From assembly GCF_039523235.1 (NCBI RefSeq), contig NZ_BAAAEX010000003.1: DNA of 64,000 bases. One strand, given 5' to 3'. This document shows positions 17,699 to 26,627 of this stretch, in pieces (positions within the stretch are counted from its first letter, which is position 1; each line of letters opens with the position of its first letter). The notes below the pieces were generated by a model. That model was given only the letters and a program-made list of their open reading frames with translations. It was not told the origin of the DNA and did not search any database. Origin of the DNA: Castellaniella ginsengisoli. Lineage in GTDB: Bacteria > Pseudomonadota > Gammaproteobacteria > Burkholderiales > Burkholderiaceae_B. The position numbers and the translations under genes are program-made.

Positions 17699-18076
17699 AC
17701 AGGACAGTCCCTGCGGACTGTCCTGTGCCTGCCGAATCCGAGCCGCCTGCAGGCGGCGAGGTGGAGAGATGCCGCACACCGAGACATCCTCCTGCCTGCC
17801 GAATCCGAGCCGCCTGCAGGCGGCGAGGTGGAGAGATGCCGCACACCGAGACATCCTCCTGCCTGCCGAATCCGAGCCGCCTGCAAGCGGCGAGGTGGAG
17901 GGATGCCACACACCGAGACATCCTCCTGCCTGCCGAATCCGAGCCGCCTGCAAGCGGCGAGGTGGAGGGATGCCACACACCAAGACATCCTCCTGCCTGC
18001 CGAATCCGAGCCGCCTGCAAGCGGCGAGGTGGAGGGATGCCACACACCGAGACATCCTCCTGCCTGCCGGATCCGA
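17699..18076 (+). repeat. Hairpin plus five tandem 67-bp repeats
   Basis: A perfect 12-bp stem with loop CTGC (17699-17726) is followed by five units of exactly 67 bp starting at 17726, 17793, 17860, 17927 and 17994, and a broken sixth copy at 18061. Units begin TGCCTGCCGAATCCGAG, contain the inverted repeat GCCGC-ctgcag-GCGGC, then GAGGTGGAG and end in ACATCCTCC. They differ at only a few positions (GCAGG/GCAAG, GAGAG/GAGGG). As 67 is not a multiple of three they do not code. The array starts eight bases after the spoT stop. The 378-bp stretch holds no gene. A related element is at 35701-35856. Confidence 0.9.
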
Positions 18077-18078
18077 AA

Positions 18079-18116
18079 CAAAAAAGCTCCGGTGTCTGGA
18101 AACACCGGAGCTTTTT
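18079..18116. terminator. Bidirectional rho-independent terminator between spoT and ppiD
   Basis: AGCTCCGGTGT (18085-18095) and ACACCGGAGCT (18102-18112) form an 11-bp perfect stem with a six-base loop, flanked by A-runs on the left and T-runs on the right. It can stop transcripts from both convergent genes. Confidence 0.9.
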
Positions 18117-18138
18117 GTTCGAACCCGGGGGCGCGGGA

Positions 18139-20094
18139 TCAATTCGGCCCGCCGTCCCCCTGCTCGATCAGGCGGCGGCCCTCGTCCGTCATCTTCACGC
18201 CCAACTGCTGCCGCAGTTCGGCCAGCACGGCCTGCTGTTCCACACCCCCCCAGACCCGGGCCATCTGCAAGCCCAGGCCATCGAGCGCAGGCGTATCCGT
18301 CATGCCGGGCCTGATCTCGTCGATCAGGATGATCGCGTAGGCCCGCGGCAAGGTCACGCCACCGAAGGCCGGGGTCTTGTCCGCCTCGATGGAGAACGCG
18401 GCGTCCAGCACATCCTTGGACAAGCCCGCAGGGTTCAGGCGGCTGACCTTCGCCGGTTCGCCGAAGCCCTCGGAAACGGGCTGCGCCTGGAGCTCGGCCA
18501 GCACCTTTTCACCTTCGGCCACGGCGGCGGCCCGCGCGCGCTCGTCGGTCAGTTGCGCGCGGATATGGTCCCGCACCTGATCCAGCGGCGGCACGTGCGA
18601 CGGCGTCACGTCGCGCACGCGCACCACCGTCATGGTGTCGGGAGAAATCTCGATCACTCCGGAATTCTGCTTGTCGGTCAGCACCTGGGAGCTGAACAGG
18701 GCCTGGCGCACGCGCACATCGCCCAGGATGGCCGAATCGCCCGAGGCGGAGGCCGCGTCCTTGCCCGCTTCGTCCACGCTCAGCAGGCGCTCGCGCGCGA
18801 TTCCACCGGCATGGCGGATCTGCAGGCCCAGTTCCTTGGCGGCGGGGTCCAGGCTGGTGGGATTGTCGTAGACCAGGCTGGTGAGTTTGGTCGCCATGTC
18901 GGCGTATCGGTCGGCCGCCAATTGACGGCGAACCTCTTCTTCGACCTTGGGACGCGCCTGCTCGAAGGTTTCGCCTTTCTCGGGCTGGACCTCGTCGGCC
19001 ATGAAGACGTGATAGCCTTCGGGCCCCTTCACGGGATCGGAAATCTCGCCCTGCTTGAGCGCGAATACGGCCTGCTCCATGGTCAGCGGCAGCGTGCCGC
19101 GCTGGATCCAGCCCAGGCGGCCGCCATCGCGCGACGTGCCGGCATCCTGGGATTCCTTGCGGGCCAGTTCCGCGAACTTGGAAGGCTCCGCGCGCAAGCG
19201 CGTGACGATCTCCGCGGCCTTGGTCTGCGCGGTCTTGACCACGTCGTCGGACGCACCGGCCGGCAGCTTGATCAGAATGTGGCTGACGTTGACACGCGCC
19301 GGCACCACGTAGAGCGCCTTGTTCTGCTCGTAATAATCCTTCAACTGGGATTCTTCGAGAGCAGGCACGCTGGCCAGGGCGGCCGCCTCGTCCAGCACCA
19401 GGTAATCGGCCGAGACCTGCTCGGGCAGGCGCAGCGCATCCTGGTGGCCGTCGTACCAGGCCTGGATGTCCTGATCGGTCACCTGGACTTCCTTGACATG
19501 ATCCTCGGCCTTGAAGACCCGCAGACGGACGGTACGCTCTTCCGTCAGGGCGCGTTTGAGGCCGTCGAGCACGGGCGCCGGCAGAAGCGCCGTGTCGCGC
19601 ACCGGGCCGAGCACGCGGTCCAGGGCCAGTTCGGCACGCTGGCCCGCCTCGAAGTCGCGCGGGGTCAGGCCATAGGATGTGAGGACTTCGTGATAGCGGT
19701 CGGGCGAGAACTGGCCGTCGACCTGCAATTGCGGCATGGCCGAGATGGCGCGGCGCAGGGCGCCGTCGGATACGCTGAAATGATTCTGCGTCGCCACCGC
19801 GATCTGCAGCTTGCGATCAATGAGCTGATCCAGCAGCGCCTGGCGGGCCTGGGGATTGTCCAGCAAGGCGGGGTCGAAGCGGCCCTGGCTGCTTTCCTGC
19901 ATCTGCTGCAACTGGTTGCGCTGGGCCTGGATGAATTCCTCGCGGGTGACCGTCGCCCGGCCGATTTCGGCAATGGCCGGGTCGGCGGTGACGAACGAAT
20001 AGCCGCTGATCCCGAGGAACACGAAAGACGGCACCACGAGAATCAGAAGAATCAACTGCATCAGGCGTTGATGCGTACGAATGAAATCGAACAT
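18139..20094 (-). CDS. ppiD: Peptidyl-prolyl isomerase PpiD (SurA N-terminal domain)
   Basis: A 651-residue inner-membrane periplasmic folding factor. A single N-terminal anchor (LMQLILLILVVPSFVFLGIS, 11-30) is followed by a SurA-N-like chaperone region, a parvulin domain at about 267-370 (VNVSHILIKLP, GGRLGWIQRG, GYHVFMADE) and a long C-terminal chaperone-like region. PpiD helps proteins leaving the Sec translocon. Length fits the family. It faces spoT across the terminator. Confidence 0.92.
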   Translation of the reverse strand: MFDFIRTHQRLMQLILLILVVPSFVFLGISGYSFVTADPAIAEIGRATVTREEFIQAQRNQLQQMQESSQGRFDPALLDNPQARQALLDQLIDRKLQIAVATQNHFSVSDGALRRAISAMPQLQVDGQFSPDRYHEVLTSYGLTPRDFEAGQRAELALDRVLGPVRDTALLPAPVLDGLKRALTEERTVRLRVFKAEDHVKEVQVTDQDIQAWYDGHQDALRLPEQVSADYLVLDEAAALASVPALEESQLKDYYEQNKALYVVPARVNVSHILIKLPAGASDDVVKTAQTKAAEIVTRLRAEPSKFAELARKESQDAGTSRDGGRLGWIQRGTLPLTMEQAVFALKQGEISDPVKGPEGYHVFMADEVQPEKGETFEQARPKVEEEVRRQLAADRYADMATKLTSLVYDNPTSLDPAAKELGLQIRHAGGIARERLLSVDEAGKDAASASGDSAILGDVRVRQALFSSQVLTDKQNSGVIEISPDTMTVVRVRDVTPSHVPPLDQVRDHIRAQLTDERARAAAVAEGEKVLAELQAQPVSEGFGEPAKVSRLNPAGLSKDVLDAAFSIEADKTPAFGGVTLPRAYAIILIDEIRPGMTDTPALDGLGLQMARVWGGVEQQAVLAELRQQLGVKMTDEGRRLIEQGDGGPN

Positions 20095-20294
20095 GAACGG
20101 CTCACCTGCTGGAGACTGACGGCCCCAGGGCCGCGCGAACGAAATGTTCCGCAGTTTACCACCGCGACCGGCCCCCTTGCCAAAGCGGCACCCCGGCCAC
20201 CCCCTCCGAATGCGGGCGGCCGCGGGCTTTCCTGGCCGGTGGCCCCTCTGCTGGCTAAAATGCGGTTTGTCCTTCTCCGGCGCGCCGACTTGCC

Positions 20295-21065
20295 ATGACC
20301 TTATCCCCCCCTGCCTGGCCCTGGCCGGCTTTCATCGCCCATCGCGGCGGCGGCCGGCTGGCGCCCGAAAACACCCTGGCGGCCATACGCACAGGCGCGG
20401 ACGCCGGATTCAGGATGGTGGAATTCGACGTCAAGCTCAGCGCGGACGGCCTGCCCTTTCTGCTGCACGACGACACCGTGGACCGGACTTCGAACGGCCG
20501 CGGCACGGCCCATGAACTGGATTGGCGCGCACTGGGAGAAATGGACTTCGGCAGTTGGCACGGGCCGGAGTTCGCCGGCGAGCCGGCGCCGTCCCTGTAT
20601 GCCGTGGCGCGCTGCACCCGGGCACGCCACCTGCACTGCAATATCGAGATCAAGCCGGCCGCAGGCCAGGAAACCGCCACCGGCGCGGCCGTGGCCCGCG
20701 CGGCGGCCCGCCTGTGGGCCGGCGCCGGGTTGCCGCCGCTGCTGTCATCGTTTTCCGAAACCGCCCTGGAAGCCGCCCGGGCAGCCGCACCCGGCCTGCC
20801 CCGCGCGCTGCTCATCGAGGGGCCGGTTCCGGCAGACTGGCACGCCCGCCTGCAGGGCCTGGGCTGCATCGGCCTGCACATCGACACGCAGCACGCCGAG
20901 CAAGCCACAGTGCGCGACATCCTGGGCCGTGGCGCCGCCGTGGCGGTCTGGACCGTCAACGACCCCGCCCGCGCCCGTACGCTGCTCGGCTGGGGATGCC
21001 AGGCGGTATTCACCGACGAATTGCATCTCGTCCGGGCGGATGCGCCCGGCCTGGTCTCCCGATAG
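20295..21065 (+). CDS. ugpQ: Glycerophosphodiester phosphodiesterase
   Basis: A 256-residue cytoplasmic GDPD TIM-barrel enzyme that releases glycerol-3-phosphate from deacylated phospholipids. Catalytic and metal residues are visible: IAHRGGGRLAPENT near the N-terminus, MVEFDVKLSADG (Glu, Asp) and LHDDTVDRTSNG (His). No signal peptide is present, which fits the UgpQ rather than the GlpQ type. It is followed by rlmJ after 8 bp. Confidence 0.9.
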   Translation: MTLSPPAWPWPAFIAHRGGGRLAPENTLAAIRTGADAGFRMVEFDVKLSADGLPFLLHDDTVDRTSNGRGTAHELDWRALGEMDFGSWHGPEFAGEPAPSLYAVARCTRARHLHCNIEIKPAAGQETATGAAVARAAARLWAGAGLPPLLSSFSETALEAARAAAPGLPRALLIEGPVPADWHARLQGLGCIGLHIDTQHAEQATVRDILGRGAAVAVWTVNDPARARTLLGWGCQAVFTDELHLVRADAPGLVSR

Positions 21066-21073
21066 GTTTCGCC

Positions 21074-22033
21074 ATGTTCAGCTACCGTCATGCCTTCCAC
21101 GCCGGCAATCACGCCGACGTGCTCAAGCACGCCATCCTTGTCCAGATCCTGGATTATTTCAACCGCAAGGACGCACCCTACTGGGTGATCGATACCCACG
21201 CCGGCGCGGGCCTCTACGCCCTGGACGGCGAATGGGCCGGCCAGAGCGGCGAGGTCGTCGACGGGCTCGACCGGCTGCTGGGCGCACCCCAGCCGCCCGA
21301 ACTGGTGGCGCGCTATCTGCGCGCGGTCCAGGGCTTCAATCCCGACGGGGTCGCCAACCGCTACCCCGGCTCGCCTGCGCTCACCCTGCACGCCTTGCGC
21401 GCATCCGACAAGCTGCGGCTGTTCGAGCTGCATCCCACCGAAATCGAAGTGCTGGAAGACACCCTGCGGCAACTGGACGCCCCGCGCCGCCAGGTGACCA
21501 TCGCCCGCGAGGACGGATTCGCCGGGCTGAGACGGCTGCTGCCGCCGCCCACCCGGCGAGGCCTCGTCCTGATCGATCCGTCCTATGAAGACAAGCAGGA
21601 CTACCGCCACACGCTGCAGGCGGTGCACGCCGGCCTGGAGCGTTTCGCCTCCGGCTGTTTTGCGGTCTGGTATCCCCTGGTGCAGCGCGTCCAGGCGCAC
21701 GAAATGGCCCGCGCGCTGGAACGGCTGCCCGTGGAATGGCTGCACGCCACCCTGACGGTGCGCAAACCGGCGCCCGACGGACTGGGGCTGCATGGCAGCG
21801 GCATGTTCATCATCAACCCGCCCTGGACGCTGCGCGAGGAATTGCAGGCGGCCCTGCCCTGGCTGACCCGGATACTCGCCCAGGATGCGCACGCCCGGCA
21901 TACGCTGGAAACCAGCGCCCAGCGCACCGGTCCCTCCGGCACGCCGTCGCCGTCCGCCAAGGCCGGGCTCAAGCCACGCAGACCGGCCGGCAGCCCCGTC
22001 CCGGCTCAGAAGCGTTCGCCATCCCGCAAGTAA
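21074..22033 (+). CDS. rlmJ: 23S rRNA (adenine(2030)-N6)-methyltransferase RlmJ
   Basis: A 319-residue protein starting MFSYRHAFHAGNHADVLKHA, the unmistakable RlmJ N-terminus. It contains the SAM loop DTHAGAGLY, the catalytic LIDPSYEDKQDY (DPPY-type N6-adenine motif in variant form) and GMFIINPPWTL. E. coli RlmJ has about 280 residues; the extra length is a C-terminal basic low-complexity tail. The last 28 bp overlap the 3' end of the convergent rluF gene. Confidence 0.94.
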   Translation: MFSYRHAFHAGNHADVLKHAILVQILDYFNRKDAPYWVIDTHAGAGLYALDGEWAGQSGEVVDGLDRLLGAPQPPELVARYLRAVQGFNPDGVANRYPGSPALTLHALRASDKLRLFELHPTEIEVLEDTLRQLDAPRRQVTIAREDGFAGLRRLLPPPTRRGLVLIDPSYEDKQDYRHTLQAVHAGLERFASGCFAVWYPLVQRVQAHEMARALERLPVEWLHATLTVRKPAPDGLGLHGSGMFIINPPWTLREELQAALPWLTRILAQDAHARHTLETSAQRTGPSGTPSPSAKAGLKPRRPAGSPVPAQKRSPSRK

Positions 22034-22737
22034 CGCCACTGGCCCACGGGCAGATCGCCCAGCACGACGTGGCCCATGCGCACACGCTTCAGGCCCACGA
22101 CCTTCAGCCCGACCTGTTCGCACATGCGGCGGATCTGGCGTTTGCGGCCCTCGCGCAGGATGAAATGCAGTTGATCCTCGTTCTGCCACTGCACCCGCGC
22201 CGGCCGCAGGGCCTGGCCATCGAGCGTCAGGCCGTGGTTCAGCAAGGCAAGCCCGCCGGCCGACAGCCGGCCTTCGACGCGCACCAGGTATTCCTTTTCG
22301 ATCGAAGAATCATCGCTGATGAGCTGACGGGCGATACGCCCATCCTGGGTCAGGACCAGCAGCCCCTGGGAGTCGATGTCCAGGCGTCCGGCGGGCGCCA
22401 GCCCGCGCAGATGCGCGGGATCGAAGGCCGGGCCGCCGCGGCCCGCCCGGTACTGGGTGCGCGCCTGGATCAGGGATGCCGCCAGGCGGTAGCCCTTGTC
22501 GGACTGGTGCGACACGTAGCCCACCGGCTTGTTCAGAATGAGGGTGACCTTGTCGGTCTGGCGCCGCGCCGCCTGGCGCTCGAGTGTGATGCGGGCGCTG
22601 GGCAAAGCCTTGGTGCCCAACTCGCTGACGATGCGGCCGTCCACGCGCACCCAGCCGCGTTCGATGTAGGCATCGGCTTCGCGCCGCGAGCACAGGCCGC
22701 GCTGGGCCATGAGTTTTGAAATTCGGACTGGTTCCAT
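22006..22737 (-). CDS. rluF: 23S rRNA pseudouridine synthase, RluF/RluB type
   Basis: A 243-residue enzyme from ATG 22737. An S4 domain (about residues 4-60, VRISKLMAQRGLCSRREAD) precedes the RsuA/RluB catalytic domain with GLAPAGRLDIDSQGLLVLT, where the Asp after GRL is the nucleophile, and REGRKRQIRRMCEQVG. It modifies uridine in 23S rRNA; RluF is favoured by length but RluB/RluE relatives cannot be excluded. A TATAAA box (22750-22755 on the minus strand) ends twelve bases before the ATG. The 3' end overlaps rlmJ. Confidence 0.85.
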   Translation of the reverse strand: MEPVRISKLMAQRGLCSRREADAYIERGWVRVDGRIVSELGTKALPSARITLERQAARRQTDKVTLILNKPVGYVSHQSDKGYRLAASLIQARTQYRAGRGGPAFDPAHLRGLAPAGRLDIDSQGLLVLTQDGRIARQLISDDSSIEKEYLVRVEGRLSAGGLALLNHGLTLDGQALRPARVQWQNEDQLHFILREGRKRQIRRMCEQVGLKVVGLKRVRMGHVVLGDLPVGQWRYLRDGERF

Positions 22738-22827
22738 GATGCCGGGCATTTTATAGGATTCCCCGGGCGCCCCGCGCCGGACCGAAGCGGCCGTGCTATC
22801 GTGTGGCCCCTCGATCCTCTGCTTTCC

Positions 22828-23373
22828 ATGACCCCGGACACCGCCCTGCCCCGCCCCTGGCGCCACGCCCCCGCACCCGGACTGGACCGGATGCGGCAGG
22901 CCTGGCTGCGACGGCCCGGCGCCCTCACCGCCGGCCTGCGCCTCCTCGGAGAGGTACGGCTGTCCGTGCGCCGCGAGGCCGTTGAAGCCTTGCCTTCCGG
23001 CTGGGCCGCCGAAGCTGGGCTGCCGGCCGGCAGCCCGGTCTGGTGGCGCGAAATCCTGATGACGATCAACGGCGTGCCCGCCATCCAGGCCTGCAGCTTC
23101 ACGCCGCGCCGCGCCAGCCTGGGCGTTTGGCAGGCCATGCGCGGCTTGGGCCAGCGTCCGCTGGCCGACATCCTGTACCGGGATCCGCGCATCGCGCGCA
23201 GCGGCTTTCGTTTCGGCCGGATACGCGTCAGGGACGCGGACGGCGCCTGGGCCGATGCAACCGCCGGGGCGCTGATCCTGGCCCGGCACTCGGTGTTCGT
23301 GCGCCTGGGCCAACCCCTGCTGGTGGCGGAATATTTCCTGCCGTCCTTCTGGGCGATTGCGCAGCCGCGCTGA
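22828..23373 (+). CDS. ubiC: Chorismate lyase
   Basis: A 181-residue protein from ATG 22828; an in-frame GTG at 22801 is the alternative. It matches UbiC, which removes pyruvate from chorismate to give 4-hydroxybenzoate for ubiquinone. Supporting features are the central VWWREILMTINGVPAIQACS region with the substrate-binding Arg, the LADILYRDPRIARS segment and the C-terminal VAEYFLPSFW with the conserved Glu. Sequence identity to enterobacterial UbiC appears low, as is usual in this group. It is convergent with glnB. Confidence 0.83.
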   Translation: MTPDTALPRPWRHAPAPGLDRMRQAWLRRPGALTAGLRLLGEVRLSVRREAVEALPSGWAAEAGLPAGSPVWWREILMTINGVPAIQACSFTPRRASLGVWQAMRGLGQRPLADILYRDPRIARSGFRFGRIRVRDADGAWADATAGALILARHSVFVRLGQPLLVAEYFLPSFWAIAQPR

Positions 23374-23394
23374 GGCCAGGCGCCCGCCCGCCCC

Positions 23395-23733
23395 CTACAG
23401 GGCTTCGACGCCGCTTTCCCCCGTGCGGATCCGCACCGCCTGCTCGACCGGCGTGACGAAGATCTTGCCGTCGCCGATCTTGCCGGTGCGCGCGGCGCGG
23501 ATGACGGCTTCGATCACGCCTTCGGCCTGATCGGCCGCCACCACCACGTCGATGCGGATCTTGGGCAGGAAATCAACCACATACTCGGCGCCGCGATACA
23601 GCTCGGTGTGGCCTTTCTGGCGGCCAAAGCCCTTGACCTCGGTGACGGTCAGGCCATTGACGCCCAGTTCCGACAAGGCTTCGCGCACCTCGTCGAGCTT
23701 GAAGGGTTTGACGATCGCGGTGATCTGCTTCAT
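23395..23733 (-). CDS. glnB: Nitrogen regulatory protein P-II
   Basis: A 112-residue P-II protein starting MKQITAIVKPFKLDEVREAL; ATG 23748 would add five residues. The T-loop with the uridylylation site Tyr51 (RGAEYVVDFLPK) and the C-terminal TGKIGDGKIFVTPVEQAVRI nucleotide-binding segment are complete. It senses 2-oxoglutarate and ATP/ADP and relays nitrogen status. A TATATT box (minus strand, 23777-23782) lies about 45 bases upstream and is divergent from the argH promoter. GlnK cannot be excluded, but no amtB is adjacent. Confidence 0.95.
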   Translation of the reverse strand: MKQITAIVKPFKLDEVREALSELGVNGLTVTEVKGFGRQKGHTELYRGAEYVVDFLPKIRIDVVVAADQAEGVIEAVIRAARTGKIGDGKIFVTPVEQAVRIRTGESGVEAL

Positions 23734-23832
23734 GTCGGGGTGCGCCATGGTATCGGGGTTCCGCTGAAAAGCTTTTAATATAGCGCAGACGGCGCCGTCC
23801 AGCCTGACCGCCGGGGCCGGCGGCCCCTCCTT

Positions 23833-23838
23833 TATAAT
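23833..23838 (+). promoter_or_regulatory. -10 box of argH, near-leaderless
   Basis: A perfect TATAAT (TTTATAATGCGCCC) ends nine bases before the argH ATG. The predicted start of transcription falls two to three bases before the ATG, and there is no Shine-Dalgarno sequence. Confidence 0.6.
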
Positions 23839-23847
23839 GCGCCCACT

Positions 23848-25266
23848 ATGTCCAATACCCCGTCCGCACACAATCAGTTCGACAACAAGTCGCAAGCCTG
23901 GTCCGCCCGTTTCTCCGAGCCCGTCTCCGATCTGGTCAAGCGCTATACCGCCTCGGTCAACTTCGACCAGCGCATGGCGGCCTTCGACATCCAGGGCTCG
24001 CTGGCCCACGCCGACATGCTGGCGGCCGTGGGCGTGATCAGCGCCGCCGACCTCGCCGACATCCAGCGCGGCATGGCGCAGATCCTGGAAGAAATCCGCG
24101 CCGGCGGCTTTGTCTGGTCCCTGGACCTCGAAGACGTCCATCTGAACATCGAAAAACGCCTGGTCGAACTGATCGGCGATGCCGGCAAGCGCCTGCATAC
24201 GGGCCGTTCCCGCAACGACCAGGTGGCCACCGACATCCGCCTGTGGCTGCGCCACGAAATCGACCTCGCCATCGAACTGCTGGGGCAACTGCGCCACCGG
24301 CTGGCCGCCCTGGCCCTGGAACACGCCGACACCATCCTGCCGGGATTCACCCATCTGCAAGTCGCCCAGCCGGTCACTTTCGGCCACCACCTGCTGGCCT
24401 ATGCCGAAATGTTCGGCCGCGACGCCGAGCGCCTGGCCGACTGCCGCCGCCGCACCAACCGCCTGCCCCTGGGCGCCGCCGCCCTGGCGGGCACGTCCTA
24501 CCCCATCGATCGCGAGCGGGTCGCCCGCTCTCTGGGCTTCGACGAGGTCTGCCGCAATTCCCTGGATGCCGTCTCCGACCGCGATTTCGCCATTGAGTTC
24601 TGCGCGGCGGCGGCGCTCATCATGACGCATATCTCGCGCCTGTCCGAAGAACTCGTCCTGTGGATGAGCCCGCGCGTGGGCTTCATCGATCTGGCCGACC
24701 GTTTCTGCACCGGCAGTTCGATCATGCCGCAAAAGAAAAATCCGGACGTGCCCGAACTGGCCCGCGGCAAGACCGGCCGCGTGCACGGCCACCTGGTCGC
24801 GCTGCTGACCCTGATGAAAGGCCAGCCCTTGGCCTATAACAAAGACAACCAGGAAGACAAGGAAGGTCTGTTCGACACCGCCGACACGATCCGCGACACG
24901 CTGACGATCTTCGTCGACATGATCGGCGGGGTGCGCGTCAAGGCCGACGCGATGCGCGCCGCCGCCCTGCAGGGCTATGCCACTGCCACCGATCTGGCCG
25001 ACTACCTGGTCAAGCGCGGCGTGCCCTTTCGCGATGCCCACGAGACCGTGGCGCTGGCGGTGCGTTCCTGCGAAGAGCGCGGCTGCGATCTGGCCGATCT
25101 TTCATTGGATGAACTGCGCGGTTTTCATGCGGACATCCAGGACGACGTGTTCCAGGTGCTGACGCTGGAAGGCTCGGTCGCCGCCCGCAAGCACGTCGGC
25201 GGCACCGCCCCCGAACGCGTGCGCATCGAAGCGCGGCGGATACTCGACGAGGCGGAGCAGGCCTAG
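23848..25266 (+). CDS. argH: Argininosuccinate lyase
   Basis: A 472-residue member of the fumarase/aspartase superfamily that splits argininosuccinate into arginine and fumarate. It shows the three family regions: HTGRSRNDQVATD (near 117), the LPGFTHLQVAQPVTFGHHLL region with the catalytic His, and the signature loop GSSIMPQKKNPDVPE (near 291). Length is normal. It is a single gene with its own promoter and no other arg gene nearby. Confidence 0.97.
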   Translation: MSNTPSAHNQFDNKSQAWSARFSEPVSDLVKRYTASVNFDQRMAAFDIQGSLAHADMLAAVGVISAADLADIQRGMAQILEEIRAGGFVWSLDLEDVHLNIEKRLVELIGDAGKRLHTGRSRNDQVATDIRLWLRHEIDLAIELLGQLRHRLAALALEHADTILPGFTHLQVAQPVTFGHHLLAYAEMFGRDAERLADCRRRTNRLPLGAAALAGTSYPIDRERVARSLGFDEVCRNSLDAVSDRDFAIEFCAAAALIMTHISRLSEELVLWMSPRVGFIDLADRFCTGSSIMPQKKNPDVPELARGKTGRVHGHLVALLTLMKGQPLAYNKDNQEDKEGLFDTADTIRDTLTIFVDMIGGVRVKADAMRAAALQGYATATDLADYLVKRGVPFRDAHETVALAVRSCEERGCDLADLSLDELRGFHADIQDDVFQVLTLEGSVAARKHVGGTAPERVRIEARRILDEAEQA

Positions 25267-25293
25267 CGCGGCCCCGGCCTGGCCGGCGCGGCG

Positions 25294-26583
25294 CTAATCG
25301 TGCCCGGCGCCGCCGCCGGCCAGGCGCGCAAACACATGCCCCGAAGGGGCTTGGTACACCCGCAGCGACAGCTCGGGCAGGATGGCCAGCAGATGGTCAA
25401 AGAGGTCGCCCTGGACCTGCTCGTAATCGACCCAGGCCGTCAGGCGCGAAAAACAATAGACTTCCACCGGAATGCCCTGGCTGTCGGGCTCCAGCGCGCG
25501 CACGATCATGAGCATGTCCTGGCGGATGTTCGGATTCTGCTTCAGGTAGGCCAGGGCATAGGCCCTGAAAGTGCCCAGATTGGTCAGGCGACGCCGGTTG
25601 GCGGGCACGGCGGCGGTCTCCTGCAGCGCCTGGTTGGAGGCCTGCAGCGCGGATTGCTTGGCCGCCAGGTAGTCGCTCAGCAAGCGGTAGCGGCTCAGCG
25701 CCTGGATTTCATCATCGTCCAGAAACCGGACCGACTCGGCATCGATGCGCAAGGTGCGCTTGATGCGCCGCCCGCCCGACTCGAACATATGGCGCCAATT
25801 CCGGTAGCTTTCCGAAAAGAGCTTGTAGGTGGGAATGGTGGTGACGGTCTTGTCCCAGTTCTGCACCTTCACGGTATGCAGCGCCATATCGATCACGAAG
25901 CCGTCGGCGCCTGCCTGAGGCATTTCGATCCAGTCTCCGATGCGCAGCATGTCGTTGGTGTTCATCTGCGTGCTGGCCACCAGCGACAGCAGCGTGTCCT
26001 TGAAGACCAGCAGCAGCACGGCGGACAAGGCGCCCAGGCCGGAGAGCATCAGCAGGGGCGATTGATCGAGCAGCACGGATACCACCAGCACCACGCACAG
26101 CGCCCAGACGGCCAGTTGCGCGACTTCGAGATAGCCCTTGATGGGACGCCCCCGCCCTTGCTGCACCCCCAGCATGTTGACGTCCTGCCAGGCGCGCAGC
26201 AGCCGGTTGAAGGCCAGAAAGACGTACACCAGGGCCAGCGCCTGGATCAGGCGTTCGAGGGAGTCGCCGAGGGCCTCGCCAACGAAGAGCAGGCGGATGT
26301 TGGCGGCGATCAACAGCAGGGAGACCGCATGGCCCAAGTGGCGGTAGACGCCGCGCCGCGCCACCGCCTGGCTCCAGTCGTCCCGGCCCAGCGCCTGCAG
26401 GGCGCGCCCCAGGACCAGCGCCAACCCGCGCGAGGCCAGCAGCCCCGCCAGCCACACCACGCCCGCCAGCACCAGCATGCCCACCAGGGCCTGCGCCCAG
26501 GGTTCCTGCGGCACCCAGGGCAGAATCCAGGTGTCCACCCAGACTTCCAGCGGGGTGCTCAAGGCGTTCGGCGTGGGCGGCAT
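25294..26583 (-). CDS. Mechanosensitive ion channel, YbdG/MscS family
   Basis: A 429-residue inner-membrane protein from ATG 26583, which has TTGGAG six bases upstream. About five hydrophobic segments occupy residues 30-190, the last (LSGLGALSAVLLLVFKDTLL) being the pore-lining helix of the MscS fold. The beta domain contains MRIGDWIEMP-like LRIGDWIEMPQAGADG. The stretch YRNWRHMFESGGRRIKRTLR is typical of the YbdG subgroup, which responds to mild osmotic downshift. It lies downstream of an MFS gene on the same strand. Confidence 0.88.
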   Translation of the reverse strand: MPPTPNALSTPLEVWVDTWILPWVPQEPWAQALVGMLVLAGVVWLAGLLASRGLALVLGRALQALGRDDWSQAVARRGVYRHLGHAVSLLLIAANIRLLFVGEALGDSLERLIQALALVYVFLAFNRLLRAWQDVNMLGVQQGRGRPIKGYLEVAQLAVWALCVVLVVSVLLDQSPLLMLSGLGALSAVLLLVFKDTLLSLVASTQMNTNDMLRIGDWIEMPQAGADGFVIDMALHTVKVQNWDKTVTTIPTYKLFSESYRNWRHMFESGGRRIKRTLRIDAESVRFLDDDEIQALSRYRLLSDYLAAKQSALQASNQALQETAAVPANRRRLTNLGTFRAYALAYLKQNPNIRQDMLMIVRALEPDSQGIPVEVYCFSRLTAWVDYEQVQGDLFDHLLAILPELSLRVYQAPSGHVFARLAGGGAGHD

Positions 26584-26627
26584 GGCGACTCCAATCCAGG
26601 TCGGCAAGAAACCCATACTGTATCCGA

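Noticed and set aside
17726..18060. The 67-bp tandem repeats as a CRISPR array.
   Set aside because: Units are contiguous and nearly identical with no unique spacers, and there are no cas genes.
17725..20298. An 857-codon plus-strand frame across the repeats and ppiD.
   Set aside because: It is antisense to ppiD and its beginning is translation of the 67-bp repeats; high-GC DNA commonly leaves such frames open.
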